A stretch of 64,000 nt of DNA from Beta vulgaris subsp. vulgaris (taxonomy: Eukaryota > Streptophyta > Magnoliopsida > Caryophyllales > Amaranthaceae), in contig NC_079206.1 of assembly GCF_026745355.1 (NCBI RefSeq), forward strand, positions 18,449,607-18,513,606, given 5' to 3'. This document shows positions 12,415-23,171 of this stretch, one piece after another. The translations under genes and the position numbers were made by a program. Under the pieces are notes generated by a model. It saw nothing but the letters and a program-made list of their open reading frames with translations, was not told the origin of the DNA and searched no databases. Each line of letters starts with the position of its first letter. The stretch's first letter is position 1.

Positions 12415-13172
12415 TGTCCTCGTCAAGCTCTGGGCTCCAAGGATTGTGGCTATTATGTTTGTCGTTACATGATTGAAACTATAGCAAGTGGACGACAATT
12501 AATTCCTGATAAGGTAACTTCGTCACTCATTAACATCTAATAATTTTTTGGGATTGAAGAATATTTGTGAGGAACGAGAAGAATGTTACTGTTGCTCATA
12601 CTTCATTTACAATTGCATTTTTTTTAAAAAAACACAATTAAAAGTCTGTTATGTAAAGTTTGTGCACACATAGTTGATGTTCTTTATCTTTTATGTACAT
12701 ATGACCCGCATGTCACTTGAGTCATTCATGCTCTTACCTTGTTATCTCTGTATGTGTTGGTTTTCGAAACAATGAGATTATTTAAGAAGTTGGTTTTGTG
12801 ATATGATTATTGACGTTAAAGACATTTTTTTTTTGTCTTTATTGAATTGGTGATCCATAATGTGTTTGAAGCACATCAGATGTGAGGTAGAACTGTTAGA
12901 CTACCTTCCATCATGAATTAGGAGCTAATACCTTTACATGATATGAGTTAGGAGCTAGCCTATATGATATGAAATAGGAGCTAAATCATTATCTAACTTG
13001 CTCTTGAAACTTATAAAATACATATTTATACTAATTTTAATTATAATTATCTGAAATTATTTTGTAGTACTTTCCAGGGATTCCTAGCATTTATTCCCAA
13101 GAGATTATTGACGATCTAAAAGATACGTGGGTGAATTATTTAAACAATCAAACACAAGATGATGGAGATTGA
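12415..13172 (+). pseudogene. Ulp1-type cysteine protease C-terminus (transposon-borne C48 family), two exons
   Basis: Exon 12415-12513 reads CPRQALGSKDCGYYVCRYMI and continues to LIPDK. After a GT..AG intron, exon 13068-13172 continues YFPGIPSIYSQEIIDDLKDT to a TGA stop at 13170-13172. The Q-x(6)-CGYY context is the catalytic Gln/Cys region of Ulp1/C48 SUMO-type proteases, which are often carried by plant CACTA and Mutator-like elements. The His and Asp of the triad would lie upstream and I could not find them, so this may be only the last part of a longer spliced gene or a truncated copy. Its position close to the right end and its + orientation suit a gene belonging to the transposon rather than a random capture. 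Confidence 0.65.
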
Positions 13173-13813
13173 AGACGATGATCAAGTTTAAATTGTACAT
13201 ATTATTTGATTATTTTAGAATTTTAAATTTAGTAGCTAGCATTAGATTATAGAAACTTTATATTAAGACATTATGAGAAGAAATTGATGCTTTGAATAAA
13301 ATTGGTTTTGTATATAAATTAAATATAGAAAGTATTGTTTTGACATGAATAAAGAAGGCAAGAATTTATATTAAATAATATTATTGTGGCTATTTATAAA
13401 TTATTATACAAATCTGTCAAAAAAAATTTAAAAATAAATTATTTTATTAAAAAAAGCGTATATACAAGGAGCCGCAAATACATGATTATGTATGTATATT
13501 GTAACATTTTACTTCAAAAAAAAAACGTAGATAGACCTAAGAAACTGGTTGTAGTTAATAAATGGTTTCAAAGGGTAACGTAAGGAGAATGATTTTTAAT
13601 GTCAAATGATCTCCTAACTTCTTTACATATTATATATATACTTATCTAAGAGATTGGTTTTACCTTGTCAACTGGTCTCTTAAATAACTAAAGAAATCAG
13701 GCATTATAATCGGTCTCTTAACCTAGGACACCTGTGAGATGAAGATGTGTTATAGTCTGATATCCTAGGCCATTTTCAATCGATTTCCTAGGCCTTTTTT
13801 TTTTGTAGTAGTG

Positions 13814-14700
13814 CAATTAACTTAAATAATCTTATAACTTATATTGATATATCCATTAATCTTATCTAATAACATCTTTTTTCAATTCAATTAGATGATT
13901 TGAGTTTTGTAGTAAATTTAACTTAAATGATCGACTTAAATAATCTTATATTAACATTTAATGTCTTATCACTTTATCAATATATTAATAATTATTTATG
14001 AACTTGGCAACAATTAATAATTCAAAGGGTTACTAGTTATTATAAGTCTAAGAAATTAACTCACTAAGTGTTAAGTTATCATATGATTTTTTAACTATTT
14101 ACTATCTAATAAGTACTTGTTAGCCTATTTACTTATGATTGTTACTTGTTAACAGTTAACTTATTAACTTTACTTTTTAATAAGTTAGAGTGTTAGCTTT
14201 TATAAGGGATAATTATTTGGGGGTAGTCTTTCAACCGTTGGATTATATCTAACGGCTTAGGTTATATTTGAGGATAGAATGAATGGTGGATAGTTGGATT
14301 CTATTATCATTGCATCAACGATCAAGATTAAAGGTTTAGATTAAATTAACGGTTTAGATTGCAATCTATGAACCCCCCGTTATAATCACTTAGGCCTCAC
14401 ATATATGAATTATTGTTGTAAACATATGATTATTGTCATTTGTTATAATATTATAGCATATCAAAACGTTGTTCTGATTTATAATCAATACATTATTAGA
14501 GTGGTTTTACAACTATTTTGATACCAATGTATTACTAAATGATTAAACATATTGATAAATAGTTTGTTTATTCTTTATCGTATATAGTCACAACATAATA
14601 CACATATATCGCGTTATGTTTATTATTGATATTGCTATTATTAGCATTGTTGCTACTATGACTGTTAGTATGTGTATTATTATTAGTATTGTTAGTATTC
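13814..14700. other. AT-rich intergenic DNA, nothing recognised
   Basis: Sequence rich in TTAATTATT and similar words, with no coding signal. It leads into the microsatellite that begins near 14714. Confidence 0.4.
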
Positions 14701-14712
14701 ATGTTCTTATTT

Positions 14713-15023
<311 letters not shown>

Positions 15024-15029
15024 GTTTTA

Positions 15030-16958
15030 TGATTATTGTTGTTGTTCTCATTATCATCACAATTATTTACAAACTTGTATATGAATCATAATGCTTATAC
15101 TAATAAAGTCAAATATATAATATTAGAATATATGAAGACTCGTTCTACTTCTTTACTCATTAGAGTGGTTTTACGCAATCATTTAGTCGAAATAAGAGTT
15201 GACTAAGATAATACACTAAAAATCACGGTAAACAATATAGTGTTTTTATTAGTTTTTCGTTATCATCTATATATTTATCGCACACACACTTATGTACATA
15301 TATGTCGATCTTAATACTTGTAATAATATGATTCGTTTACAAAATCCGTAACAAACTCAAAATGACCCGGCCAGGAGTTAACCGAAGTTGAATTGTCGTT
15401 CAATAACGAATGGATCTGATGCTTCACAATGATCGAACTAAGGTCATTAGTGATTTAACCCGAATACACTTGACATTACCCAAACATACATGGAACTCAA
15501 ATACGACATGAGCAAGTCCTGTTAGAAAATTTGCACAGGTGATCACACCCGGTCAAAAATCACTATTAACTTATTTTATGTTGATTATCTGTTTTCAATT
15601 TTGAAATGCATAGAGCTTAATGACTAGTATAGTTATATTAATTCATTGATCTAATATAGTAAGAGTAAGACATTGATCTAATCAACTTTTTACAAAATGT
15701 CTAATTCGTCTTCCGAGAACGTTTATAATAATTTATACTGATATAGACGTCCTTTTTAACTAAACATGATGCAATTTGCATACAACTAAAAGTTTGAATA
15801 CCGACTTATATAAGTTATCTCATTCCAAAATGTTGAATATGTCAGTCTTGTACAGATATATCAATATCACTTTCATACACTTTTTTGTGAAGTACAATAC
15901 AATCAGTTTTTTTTGGAGATAAGTGTCAGATTATACATATTTGCCACGTTAATTTTAATCGAACCCGAAAAAACAGTTGGCAACCCGACATGAAGTTCCA
16001 TTTTTATCGAACAAATACAAGAATGTGACTAACTTCTACTCGAATCTATGCGATTATTGTCGAACTTATGTGGTTTTCGTCAATAACTGAAATAAACTGA
16101 AACGAAACTGAAATTAACTACCACGTGCTTTAACTGCTATGGATTTAACCGTTGGTTGGTTTAACTGTTCAGATAAAAATGGTTTAAAGTGCAACTGAAC
16201 TGAAAATGAAAAGAAAAATAATTGAATTAAACTGAACTGAAAAGTTTGTTAACTGAACTGAACTGGTAATAATATTTACTGTTCTAAACTTAACTGATAT
16301 GAATTGAACAGTTTGAATATAACTATAACTAAACTATTTTGATATAACCAAAATTGAACTGTCGAAATAAATTGATACTAGAATTTTTTGCACGCGATGC
16401 GTGCTTGAATTTTTTTCGAAACACAAACTCGGTTTTCTTCGGCATAAGAGTCAAAATTTGAACATTAGATATACGAAGTATAATTGTTTTTAGTTGCAAA
16501 ATTTGATTGGTTTAATTTCTGTCACTTAAGTCTCTCACCATTCCTTTTGTTTTTTTTTTTTTTTACTTTTCAAAGTTAAATTCTATGAACAAAATAGAAA
16601 TTTTATTGAATTTACCTATGATTTCTAATATCATAATTTTTTAGTTGATTTTTGAATTAAGTACAGTACTTCATAAATTGTAAACAAAGTGGACACTTTG
16701 ATTTCAAGTCAATTTTCATATGTTATAGTTTGTAAGTGAATTTTTAAGTTTTTGTAAAATTTCCTCATTTTAGTGATTTGCATAACGTAAATTATGCAAT
16801 TTTATGATTTTAGTTGACTTGTGAGTGATTGTTATAATTATATTTTTCCTATTTTTGTTTGAAGTCCTATTTAATTTATAAGTGAATTTGTAATTTAGAA
16901 TGGGAAGGGAGTAACATAGTCTCTTCATTCGGGGACACCATATCTCTTCCTTTCCTTA
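15030..16958. other. AT-rich intergenic DNA
   Basis: No gene-like frame is present. The only recognisable structure is the degenerate AACTGAACTG repeat at about 16140-16380. Confidence 0.4.
16140..16380. repeat. Degenerate AACTGAACTGAA minisatellite
   Basis: Words such as 'aactgaactgaa', 'aactgaact' and 'taactgat' repeat imperfectly over this stretch. The unit is the complement of the TTCAGTT repeats at about 41600-41880, so the same simple-sequence family occurs twice in the window in opposite orientation. Confidence 0.5.
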
Positions 16959-17115
16959 TACTACCTCCGTTTCTTTTTAATTGTTACACTTACACTTTTC
17001 ACGCATGCCGATGTACTACTTTGAGCCTTTATATCTCTAATTTTGTATTTGTAGAAAATATAAACATATTAATAAAATACATACTAATACGAATCTAACA
17101 AGATCCCACATGACT

Positions 17116-17131
17116 ATGTTTTTATTCACGT
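17116..17131 (+). repeat. LINE target-site duplication, 5' copy
   Basis: ATGTTTTTATTCACGT here is repeated without a mismatch at 22653-22668, directly after the poly(A) tail of the LINE. It belongs to the MITE target DNA. Confidence 0.95.
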
Positions 17132-17238
17132 GGTTATCTTCCTCGAAAAAAAGGACCCTCTCTCTCTATCTTACGATAGAAAACCCTACCACCGCTAGAT
17201 TGGTCGTTTCTCCGTCGCGACGGCCACCTCCTTTGCCT

Positions 17239-18549
17239 ATGGCAGAGGAGATTTCAGAATTCGTGTCACAACTTCGTCTTGATGATGAAGAAGAGCAAGT
17301 ATTAGACCTAGAAACCCTAAATCCAACTGATGAGAACAAGGTTTCCTTGTTGCTTATAGGGCGTCTCCTCACTGAACGCTCCTATAACGTTGATGCGTTT
17401 AAGCGCACGATCACCTCGGTTTGGGCCCCCGTCCATGGCCTTGTGATCCGTGTTTTGAGCCCTAATATATATGCGTTTCAATTCTTTCACTGGAGAGACA
17501 TGACGAAAGTCCTCGAAGGACGACCCTGGTGTTTTGATAATATGTTAATCCTCCTCAAAGAAGCTGATGGTGATGAACAGCCCGAACAGGTAATTTTACA
17601 ACACTCCCCTTTTTGGGTTCGTATAAAAAACCTACCATTTAATAGTAGATCTGATGAGGTTGTTAGGGCTTTAATTGGCAATATGGGGGAAATTTTGGAG
17701 ATTGAAGAAGATGCGTTAGGTTTTGGGAAGTATAGACGTGCAAAAGTTATGCTAGATGTGTCAAATCCTTTACGGCGTTACCGTAAGATTAAAGATAGGA
17801 AAGGGAAGGAGATTACTGTGGATTTTGCTTACGAACGGCTCCCATTCTTTTGCTTTGCTTGTGGTATCATGGGACACTCAGAAAAGGATTGTCAATCAGT
17901 GGCTGAGGAGGAAAAACATGAAAAACTGGGGTGGAGCCTATCTCTGAAAGCCACACCAAGGAAGGGGAGAACCAAAGAGATGCAAGAAGAGTTGAAATAT
18001 AAAGCATGCAAGAAGATTATTTTTTCGAATGTTGATGTTCCCAATCAAGTGAGTACTGTTGTCCCCTGTACCCTGGGAAGTAATGATGATGCTGCTCCCA
18101 AAGATCCCTCTCCTGCTCACTTGGAAAGTCTAGAAGTTAATGCACCCACTATAGGTACGGATTCCCATGCGCCTTTATTGCTTCATAAAGCCACGCACAG
18201 TGGCACTGATCATAATGACGGTTTGGTCAAGTCTTCTACTCTGCTGGGCCCACATCCACATTCTGCAGATTTTGTTTTTTCGAGTGTAAAGGCTGCTCAA
18301 GTGAGTAATGTTGATAAAACCCGTGCATGGAAACGATTGGCTAGGGGGAATATGGAGGACAAAGGTTTCCCTACTCAAATGGACATGGACCCTGCTGATT
18401 TAAACCTGAAAAGGCCTGTGACTACTACTGAGATGGCTAGTGAGAGTGAAGTTAGTGCTATGAAGCGACCAAAGCTGAGCTCAACTTTTGATATTGCTTC
18501 CATGGTTTCGGCGGAGGTTGGTGATGCCCAACCCCGCCTATCATTATGA
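17239..18549 (+). CDS. LINE ORF1: RNA-binding protein with DUF4283 and zinc knuckle
   Basis: Encodes about 436 residues if translation starts at the ATG at 17239 (MAEEISEFVSQL). A longer open frame begins at 17110, but that ATG and the next lie upstream of or within the duplicated target site, so they are not part of the transposon. The N-terminal half (LIGRLLTERSYNVDAFKRTI, then GRPWCFDNMLILL and PFWVRIKNLP) is the DUF4283 domain usual for plant L1 ORF1. A CCHC zinc knuckle, CFACGIMGHSEKDC, sits at about residues 205-218 and fits C-x2-C-x4-H-x4-C. The C-terminal half is low in conserved motifs. The product should coat LINE RNA to form the ribonucleoprotein. The stop codon overlaps the ORF2 start (ATGA at 18546-18549). 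Confidence 0.92.
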   Translation: MAEEISEFVSQLRLDDEEEQVLDLETLNPTDENKVSLLLIGRLLTERSYNVDAFKRTITSVWAPVHGLVIRVLSPNIYAFQFFHWRDMTKVLEGRPWCFDNMLILLKEADGDEQPEQVILQHSPFWVRIKNLPFNSRSDEVVRALIGNMGEILEIEEDALGFGKYRRAKVMLDVSNPLRRYRKIKDRKGKEITVDFAYERLPFFCFACGIMGHSEKDCQSVAEEEKHEKLGWSLSLKATPRKGRTKEMQEELKYKACKKIIFSNVDVPNQVSTVVPCTLGSNDDAAPKDPSPAHLESLEVNAPTIGTDSHAPLLLHKATHSGTDHNDGLVKSSTLLGPHPHSADFVFSSVKAAQVSNVDKTRAWKRLARGNMEDKGFPTQMDMDPADLNLKRPVTTTEMASESEVSAMKRPKLSSTFDIASMVSAEVGDAQPRLSL

Positions 18550-21500
18550 GTATATTATGTTGGAACTGCCGAGGGATGGGTAACCCTCGGTCAGTTCGTC
18601 AACTCCGTCGATGGAGTAACTCTTTTACCCCCGACATCATCTTCTTGTCGGAAACTATGGTTAAGAAGAACGAAGTAGAAGCTTTGAAAGGTCGGTTGGG
18701 GTTCCCAAATGCTTTTGGTGTTGCAAGTAGGGGAAGGGCTGGTGGCTTATGTATTTTTTGGAAGGAGGATATCTCTTTTTCTCTTGTTTCTTTCTCTCAG
18801 CATCATATATGTGGTGATATTGGGGAGGGTGATAAGAAGTGGCGATTTGTTGGCATTTATGGGTGGGCTCAGGAAGAGGAGAAACATAAAACTTGGGCCC
18901 TTGTTCGCTATCTCTATGAAGACTCCCCTCTCCCTATCTTGTTTGGAGGAGACTTTAATGAAATTTTAAGCTACAGAGAGAAACAAGGGGGTGCGGACCG
19001 TGTTCGGAGAGAGATGGATGAATTCCGTTCAACTTTGGATGACCTTTCACTTCGGGACCTCGGTTTTACAGGTCCTTGGTTCACCTGGGAAAGAGGAAGA
19101 TCACAAGCTACATGTATCCGGGAAAGACTAGATCGTTTCATTGGCTCTTCGTCTTGGTTCAGTTTGCATCCTCACACAATTGTCGAGCACCTTATGCGCT
19201 ATAAATCTGACCATTCGCCAATATTGGCACATCCTCAAATTAATGGTCGTGACAAAAGGAAAAATCGGAGTTTTCGATTCGAAACTTGTTGGCTTTTGGA
19301 TAATAATTGTGAGCAGATTGTTCGAACTACATGGGAAGCGTCTAGTGGGAATGCCATCACGTCACGGCTTGAGAACATGGCCAATCGTCTAACGGTTTGG
19401 AGCAGGGATCATTTTCATAAACTGGGTAAGCAGATAAGTGAAACGGAAAAAGCTCTTGCCTTGGCCCAACAACAGCCCATTACAGATGCAAATTGCCAGG
19501 AAAGTGCGAGCATAGAGAGAAGGCTTGATGACTTGTTGGAAAAGAATGAAGCTTATTGGTATTTGCGCTCAAGAGTCTCGGAGGTCAGGGATGGTGACCG
19601 AAATACCAAGTACTTTCATCACAAGGCTTCTCAACGGCGAAAAAGAAATCGAGTCGTGGGCCTCTTTGATGACAGTGGTGTGTGGCATGAGAAGGAAGAT
19701 GATATAGCAAACATTTTTGAAAATTATTTCAACTCCATCTTTACTTCTTCCTGCCCGTCGCAGATGGATTATCACAACGTGCTCTCTCATGTGGTGCCGG
19801 TCATATCTCCTGAGTGCAACCGGGCTTTGATGCAGCCCTTCACTAAAGATGAGATCTTTGCAGCTCTTCACCAAATGCACCCCTGCAAAGCTCCTGGCCC
19901 TGATGGTATGCATGCGATTTTTTACCAACGTTTCTGGCATATTATTGGTGATGACGTGACAAATTTTGTGAGTGGTATTTTACATGGTTTCTCCTCCCCT
20001 GCTTGTATTAATAATACTAACATTGCCCTGATTCCGAAAGTTAAAGACCCACTTAGGGCTGTTGAGTTCCGGCCTATTGCGCTCTGTAATGTGTTATATA
20101 AGATTGTGTCTAAAGCTATTGTGATGAGACTTAAATCTTTTCTGCCGGATATTGTTTCCGAAAACCAAAGTGCCTTTGTTCCGGGGCGCTTGATCACTGA
20201 TAATGCCCTGATCGCTTTGGAAGTCTTTCACTCTATGAAACATCGCCAACGTAGTCGCAGAGGGTCGATTTCTATGAAGCTTGATATGAGTAAGGCTTAT
20301 GACAGGGTCGAATGGGGTTTTTTGAAGAAGCTTCTACTCACTATGGGGTTTGATGGTCGTTGGGTGAATTTGATTATGGATTGTGTTTCTTCAGTGAGGT
20401 ATTCCTTCATTTTGAATGGAGGCGTGCATGGCTCTGTTACTCCTGCTCGGGGACTCCGTCAAGGAGACCCTCTCTCACCTTATTTGTTTATCTTGATTGC
20501 TGATGCTTTTTCTAAGATGATACAGAGTAAAGTGCAGACTAAGCAGATTCATGGTGTCAAAGCCAGCCGAAGTGGTCCTGTAATCTCCCACCTTCTTTTT
20601 GCTGATGACAGTCTTCTATTTACCAGAGCCACCCGTCAGGAATGCAATATTATTGTTGATATTCTCAACCAGTATGAAGCAGCATCCGGACAGAAAATTA
20701 ATTATGACAAGTCGGAGGTCTCTTTTAGTAGAGGAGTTACTGTGGAGCAAAAAACAGTGTTGATGGGGATTCTTAACATGAGACAGGTTGACAGGCATGA
20801 AAAGTATCTTGGTATCCCTTCTATCTCTGGAAGATCGAAACGCGCTGTTTTTGATTCTCTCTTAGATAGAATTTGGAAGAAACTCCAAGGGTGGAAGGAA
20901 AAATTACTATCGAGAGCAGGGAAGGAAGTTCTTCTTAAGTCCGTGATCCAGGCTATTCCCACCTACCTTATGGGTGTTTATAAGCTTCCGCAATCGGTGA
21001 CTCACAAGATCCAGTCTGCTATGGCCCGATTCTGGTGGGGTAGCAGTGACTCTCAGCGGAAGACTCATTGGAAGAATTGGGAGTTTATGTGCACTTCAAA
21101 GTGCCTTGGTGGCATGGGGTTCAAGGACATTGCTGTTTTTAACGATGCTCTACTTGGGCGTCAAGCATGGAGACTAGTTCGGGAACCAAATTCTCTGTTG
21201 GGACGAGTCATGAAAGCAAAATATTACCCTAACCATGATTTCATTGATGCTTCTCTTGGTGTTTCTTGTAGCTATTCATGGAAGAGTATATGGAGTTCAA
21301 AGGCCTTACTGAAAGAAGGTATGATTTGGCGCATTGGAAATGGGAAGAAAGTGAGGATTTGGGAGGACCCATGGATTGTCGATGAGGAGGGTAAAACACT
21401 TGTGACACCTAGGCGCTCGGATGTTCTTATGGTGGCAGATTTGATCGACTCTCGCAGCTCATCATGGAAAATTGATGTTGTTGAAAATTGTTTTAATGAG

Positions 21501-22613
21501 CGAGACCAAAGGTGTATTCTAGCCCTTCCCCTTAGCAATGAGAATATTGATGATGAGCTAACATGGGCACTCACAAAAGATGGTATTTACTCAGTCAAGT
21601 CTGCATACATACTAGGCAAGGGGTTTAATTTTGCAAACTTCCATCAAGCATGGATGGATTTATGGAGCTTCGATGTTAGTCCGAAAGTCCGCCATTTTCT
21701 GTGGAGATTATGCACGAATTCGCTGCCTACTCGTGGCCTTTTGAAGCATCGTCACTTGCTCGATGATGACTTGTGTCCCTGGGATTGTGGAGCGGTCGAG
21801 ACAGCAGGTCACGCTATTTTTAATTGCCCCAGGTTTGCTGAATTATGGGTTGACTGCGGATGTGATGATATGAAGAATGTTGCTGCTTTCCCTTCAATGT
21901 GTGATGCTTTGGTTCATTGGCGCAGCCTTACTAAGGAGGTGCGAATTAAAGGGCTGTACCTAGCTTGGTGTATCTGGGGTGAACGAAATCAAAAAGTTTT
22001 TCACAATAAAAGCACACCAAACCACCTTCTCATGGCTCGTGTTCTTAGATTATTTGACGAGCAAGGGCGCTATGCTAAGTGCATCTACCCTCCTCCCAAA
22101 ACCAACAGCAGCCAAAGCCCACGCTATTGGCTCGCCCCCCCTCCTGGTGTTGTTAAAATCAATGTAGATGCATGCTTGGCTATTGCGGGTTGGATTGGAC
22201 TGGGTATTGTGGCTCGTAACTCCTCTGGGTCTGTTATTTTCTCGGCCACCAGACGTGTCAAAGCTTTCTGGGCTCCGGAACTTGCAGAGGCAAAAGCCAT
22301 TGTTGCAGCTTTAAGATTGGGGAAACGTTATGGACTTCAGAACATTATCCTTGAGTCAGACTGCCAAGTTGTTATTAGGCGGCTATCCAACAATGTTCCC
22401 GACCTCTCTGATCTCGATACTATCCTTCATGACATCTTCTCTGCTTGCTTGTATTTTCCTTCTTTAGTCTGGTCTCATGTTAAACGTGATGGAAACTTTG
22501 TTGCTCATCACTTAGCTAAGCTAGTACCCTTCGGAGTTGAACAAGTATGGGAGAATCATGTCCCTCCGGAAGTGGCTCCTTATGTACTCATGGACAATTT
22601 GTCCCTTAATTAA
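18546..22613 (+). CDS. LINE ORF2: endonuclease, reverse transcriptase and RNase H
   Basis: A single open frame of 1355 residues. Residues 1-230 form the apurinic-like endonuclease, with CWNCRGMG, SETM, GGDFNEI and SDHSPI as the active-site blocks. The reverse transcriptase follows, with APGPDGMHA, FRPIALCNVLYK, LDMSKAYDRVEW, GLRQGDPLSPYLF and the catalytic FADD at residues 685-688. A zinc-binding RT-associated region spans about 1017-1101 (HFLWRL, then C-x3-C and H-x4-C type residues). The C-terminus, from about 1200, is an RNase H domain with INVDA, ELAEAKAI, ESDC and VAHHLAKL; many plant L1 elements carry such a domain. No stop or frameshift is present. The start ATG overlaps the ORF1 stop by the sequence ATGA, which suggests termination-reinitiation. 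Confidence 0.95.
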   Translation: MSILCWNCRGMGNPRSVRQLRRWSNSFTPDIIFLSETMVKKNEVEALKGRLGFPNAFGVASRGRAGGLCIFWKEDISFSLVSFSQHHICGDIGEGDKKWRFVGIYGWAQEEEKHKTWALVRYLYEDSPLPILFGGDFNEILSYREKQGGADRVRREMDEFRSTLDDLSLRDLGFTGPWFTWERGRSQATCIRERLDRFIGSSSWFSLHPHTIVEHLMRYKSDHSPILAHPQINGRDKRKNRSFRFETCWLLDNNCEQIVRTTWEASSGNAITSRLENMANRLTVWSRDHFHKLGKQISETEKALALAQQQPITDANCQESASIERRLDDLLEKNEAYWYLRSRVSEVRDGDRNTKYFHHKASQRRKRNRVVGLFDDSGVWHEKEDDIANIFENYFNSIFTSSCPSQMDYHNVLSHVVPVISPECNRALMQPFTKDEIFAALHQMHPCKAPGPDGMHAIFYQRFWHIIGDDVTNFVSGILHGFSSPACINNTNIALIPKVKDPLRAVEFRPIALCNVLYKIVSKAIVMRLKSFLPDIVSENQSAFVPGRLITDNALIALEVFHSMKHRQRSRRGSISMKLDMSKAYDRVEWGFLKKLLLTMGFDGRWVNLIMDCVSSVRYSFILNGGVHGSVTPARGLRQGDPLSPYLFILIADAFSKMIQSKVQTKQIHGVKASRSGPVISHLLFADDSLLFTRATRQECNIIVDILNQYEAASGQKINYDKSEVSFSRGVTVEQKTVLMGILNMRQVDRHEKYLGIPSISGRSKRAVFDSLLDRIWKKLQGWKEKLLSRAGKEVLLKSVIQAIPTYLMGVYKLPQSVTHKIQSAMARFWWGSSDSQRKTHWKNWEFMCTSKCLGGMGFKDIAVFNDALLGRQAWRLVREPNSLLGRVMKAKYYPNHDFIDASLGVSCSYSWKSIWSSKALLKEGMIWRIGNGKKVRIWEDPWIVDEEGKTLVTPRRSDVLMVADLIDSRSSSWKIDVVENCFNERDQRCILALPLSNENIDDELTWALTKDGIYSVKSAYILGKGFNFANFHQAWMDLWSFDVSPKVRHFLWRLCTNSLPTRGLLKHRHLLDDDLCPWDCGAVETAGHAIFNCPRFAELWVDCGCDDMKNVAAFPSMCDALVHWRSLTKEVRIKGLYLAWCIWGERNQKVFHNKSTPNHLLMARVLRLFDEQGRYAKCIYPPPKTNSSQSPRYWLAPPPGVVKINVDACLAIAGWIGLGIVARNSSGSVIFSATRRVKAFWAPELAEAKAIVAALRLGKRYGLQNIILESDCQVVIRRLSNNVPDLSDLDTILHDIFSACLYFPSLVWSHVKRDGNFVAHHLAKLVPFGVEQVWENHVPPEVAPYVLMDNLSLN

Positions 22614-22652
22614 TCTAGCTGGCTTGCTTTTCCCCTCAAAAAAAAAAAAAAA

Positions 22653-22668
22653 ATGTTTTTATTCACGT
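22653..22668 (+). repeat. LINE target-site duplication, 3' copy
   Basis: Identical to 17116-17131, directly after the A-run. The rest of the interrupted MITE continues from 22669 to 22751. Confidence 0.95.
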
Positions 22669-22929
22669 ATAAATCACAAACGAGGGTCAAAGTGCAATTT
22701 GTTAATAGTGTAAAATGTCAAAGTGTAACAATTAAAAAGAAACAGAGGTAGTATAATAGAGATGACCAAAATTGAACTCTAAAGATAAATTATCCATCAA
22801 TACAAAGAGAAAATCTTATGAGGACAACGATTTTCCCATACTTGTTTGGTGCCAAAAAGAAAAAGTTCTATCTTCTCTACGAACACGAGACACCTAATAG
22901 AACTAATACTAACACAAAGCGATAAAATA

Positions 22930-23140
22930 GAATTTTTTCCTTGGATAATGCAAAATTGGGTTTTAATTCCCAAAATATGCCCAAAAAAACTAAAATTCCC
23001 TGCGTACCGTCCACGTAGGACGGCACGCGAGAATTTTTTTTTTTTAGTAAAACCGCTACTTGCAGTAGCGGTTTACAAGTGCCGAGAAAATTTTTTTTTT
23101 TTCAACTTAGGTAAAACCGCTACTCGGAGTAGCGGTTTAC

Positions 23141-23171
<31 letters not shown>

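Larger units (their letters stand above)
5911..13813 (+). mobile_element. CACTA (En/Spm-type) DNA transposon carrying host gene fragments
   Basis: The left end is CACTACTACGAAAAAAAAGG and the right end is the inverse, CCTTTTTTTTTTGTAGTAGTG, giving the CACTA terminal motif on both sides. The trinucleotide CAA at 5908-5910 is repeated at 13814-13816, the 3-bp target duplication expected for this superfamily. Subterminal copies of a TAAGAGACC/GGTCTCTTA-like word occur in opposite orientations near both ends (about 5950-6035 and 13645-13720), as in other CACTA elements. Inside are a RING-H2 fragment, exons of a PP2A scaffold subunit gene and the end of a Ulp1-type protease. No TNP2-like transposase domain is recognisable, so the copy is probably non-autonomous. 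Stretches 6600-8560 and 9440-12400 contain no other recognisable gene. Confidence 0.88.
17132..22652 (+). mobile_element. Full-length L1-type LINE retrotransposon
   Basis: The element lies exactly between two copies of a 16-bp target duplication, has a 5' leader of about 107 bp, two long open frames and a 3' A-run (22638-22652 apart from the first bases). It transposes by target-primed reverse transcription: the ORF2 endonuclease nicks the target and the RT copies the RNA in place. Both frames are free of stops, the 5' end is not truncated and the target duplication is perfect, so the insertion is recent and possibly still competent. The host MITE is much older, judging by its imperfect ends. 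Confidence 0.95.
16961..22751. mobile_element. Stowaway-like MITE split by a LINE insertion
   Basis: The left end CTACCTCCGTTTCTTTTTAA (16961 on) and the right end near 22720-22751 (AATTAAAAAGAAACAGAGGT then AG) are inverse copies over more than 30 bases with one mismatch. Dinucleotide TA flanks both ends (16959-16960 and 22752-22753), as in Tc1/mariner-derived Stowaway MITEs. Removing the LINE and one copy of its target duplication leaves a MITE of about 254 bp, a normal size for the class. Confidence 0.88.

Noticed and set aside
17110..17238. N-terminal extension of LINE ORF1 from the ATG at 17110
   Set aside because: This ATG and the next lie before or inside the target duplication, so they are host sequence. 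The ATG at 17239 is inside the element.
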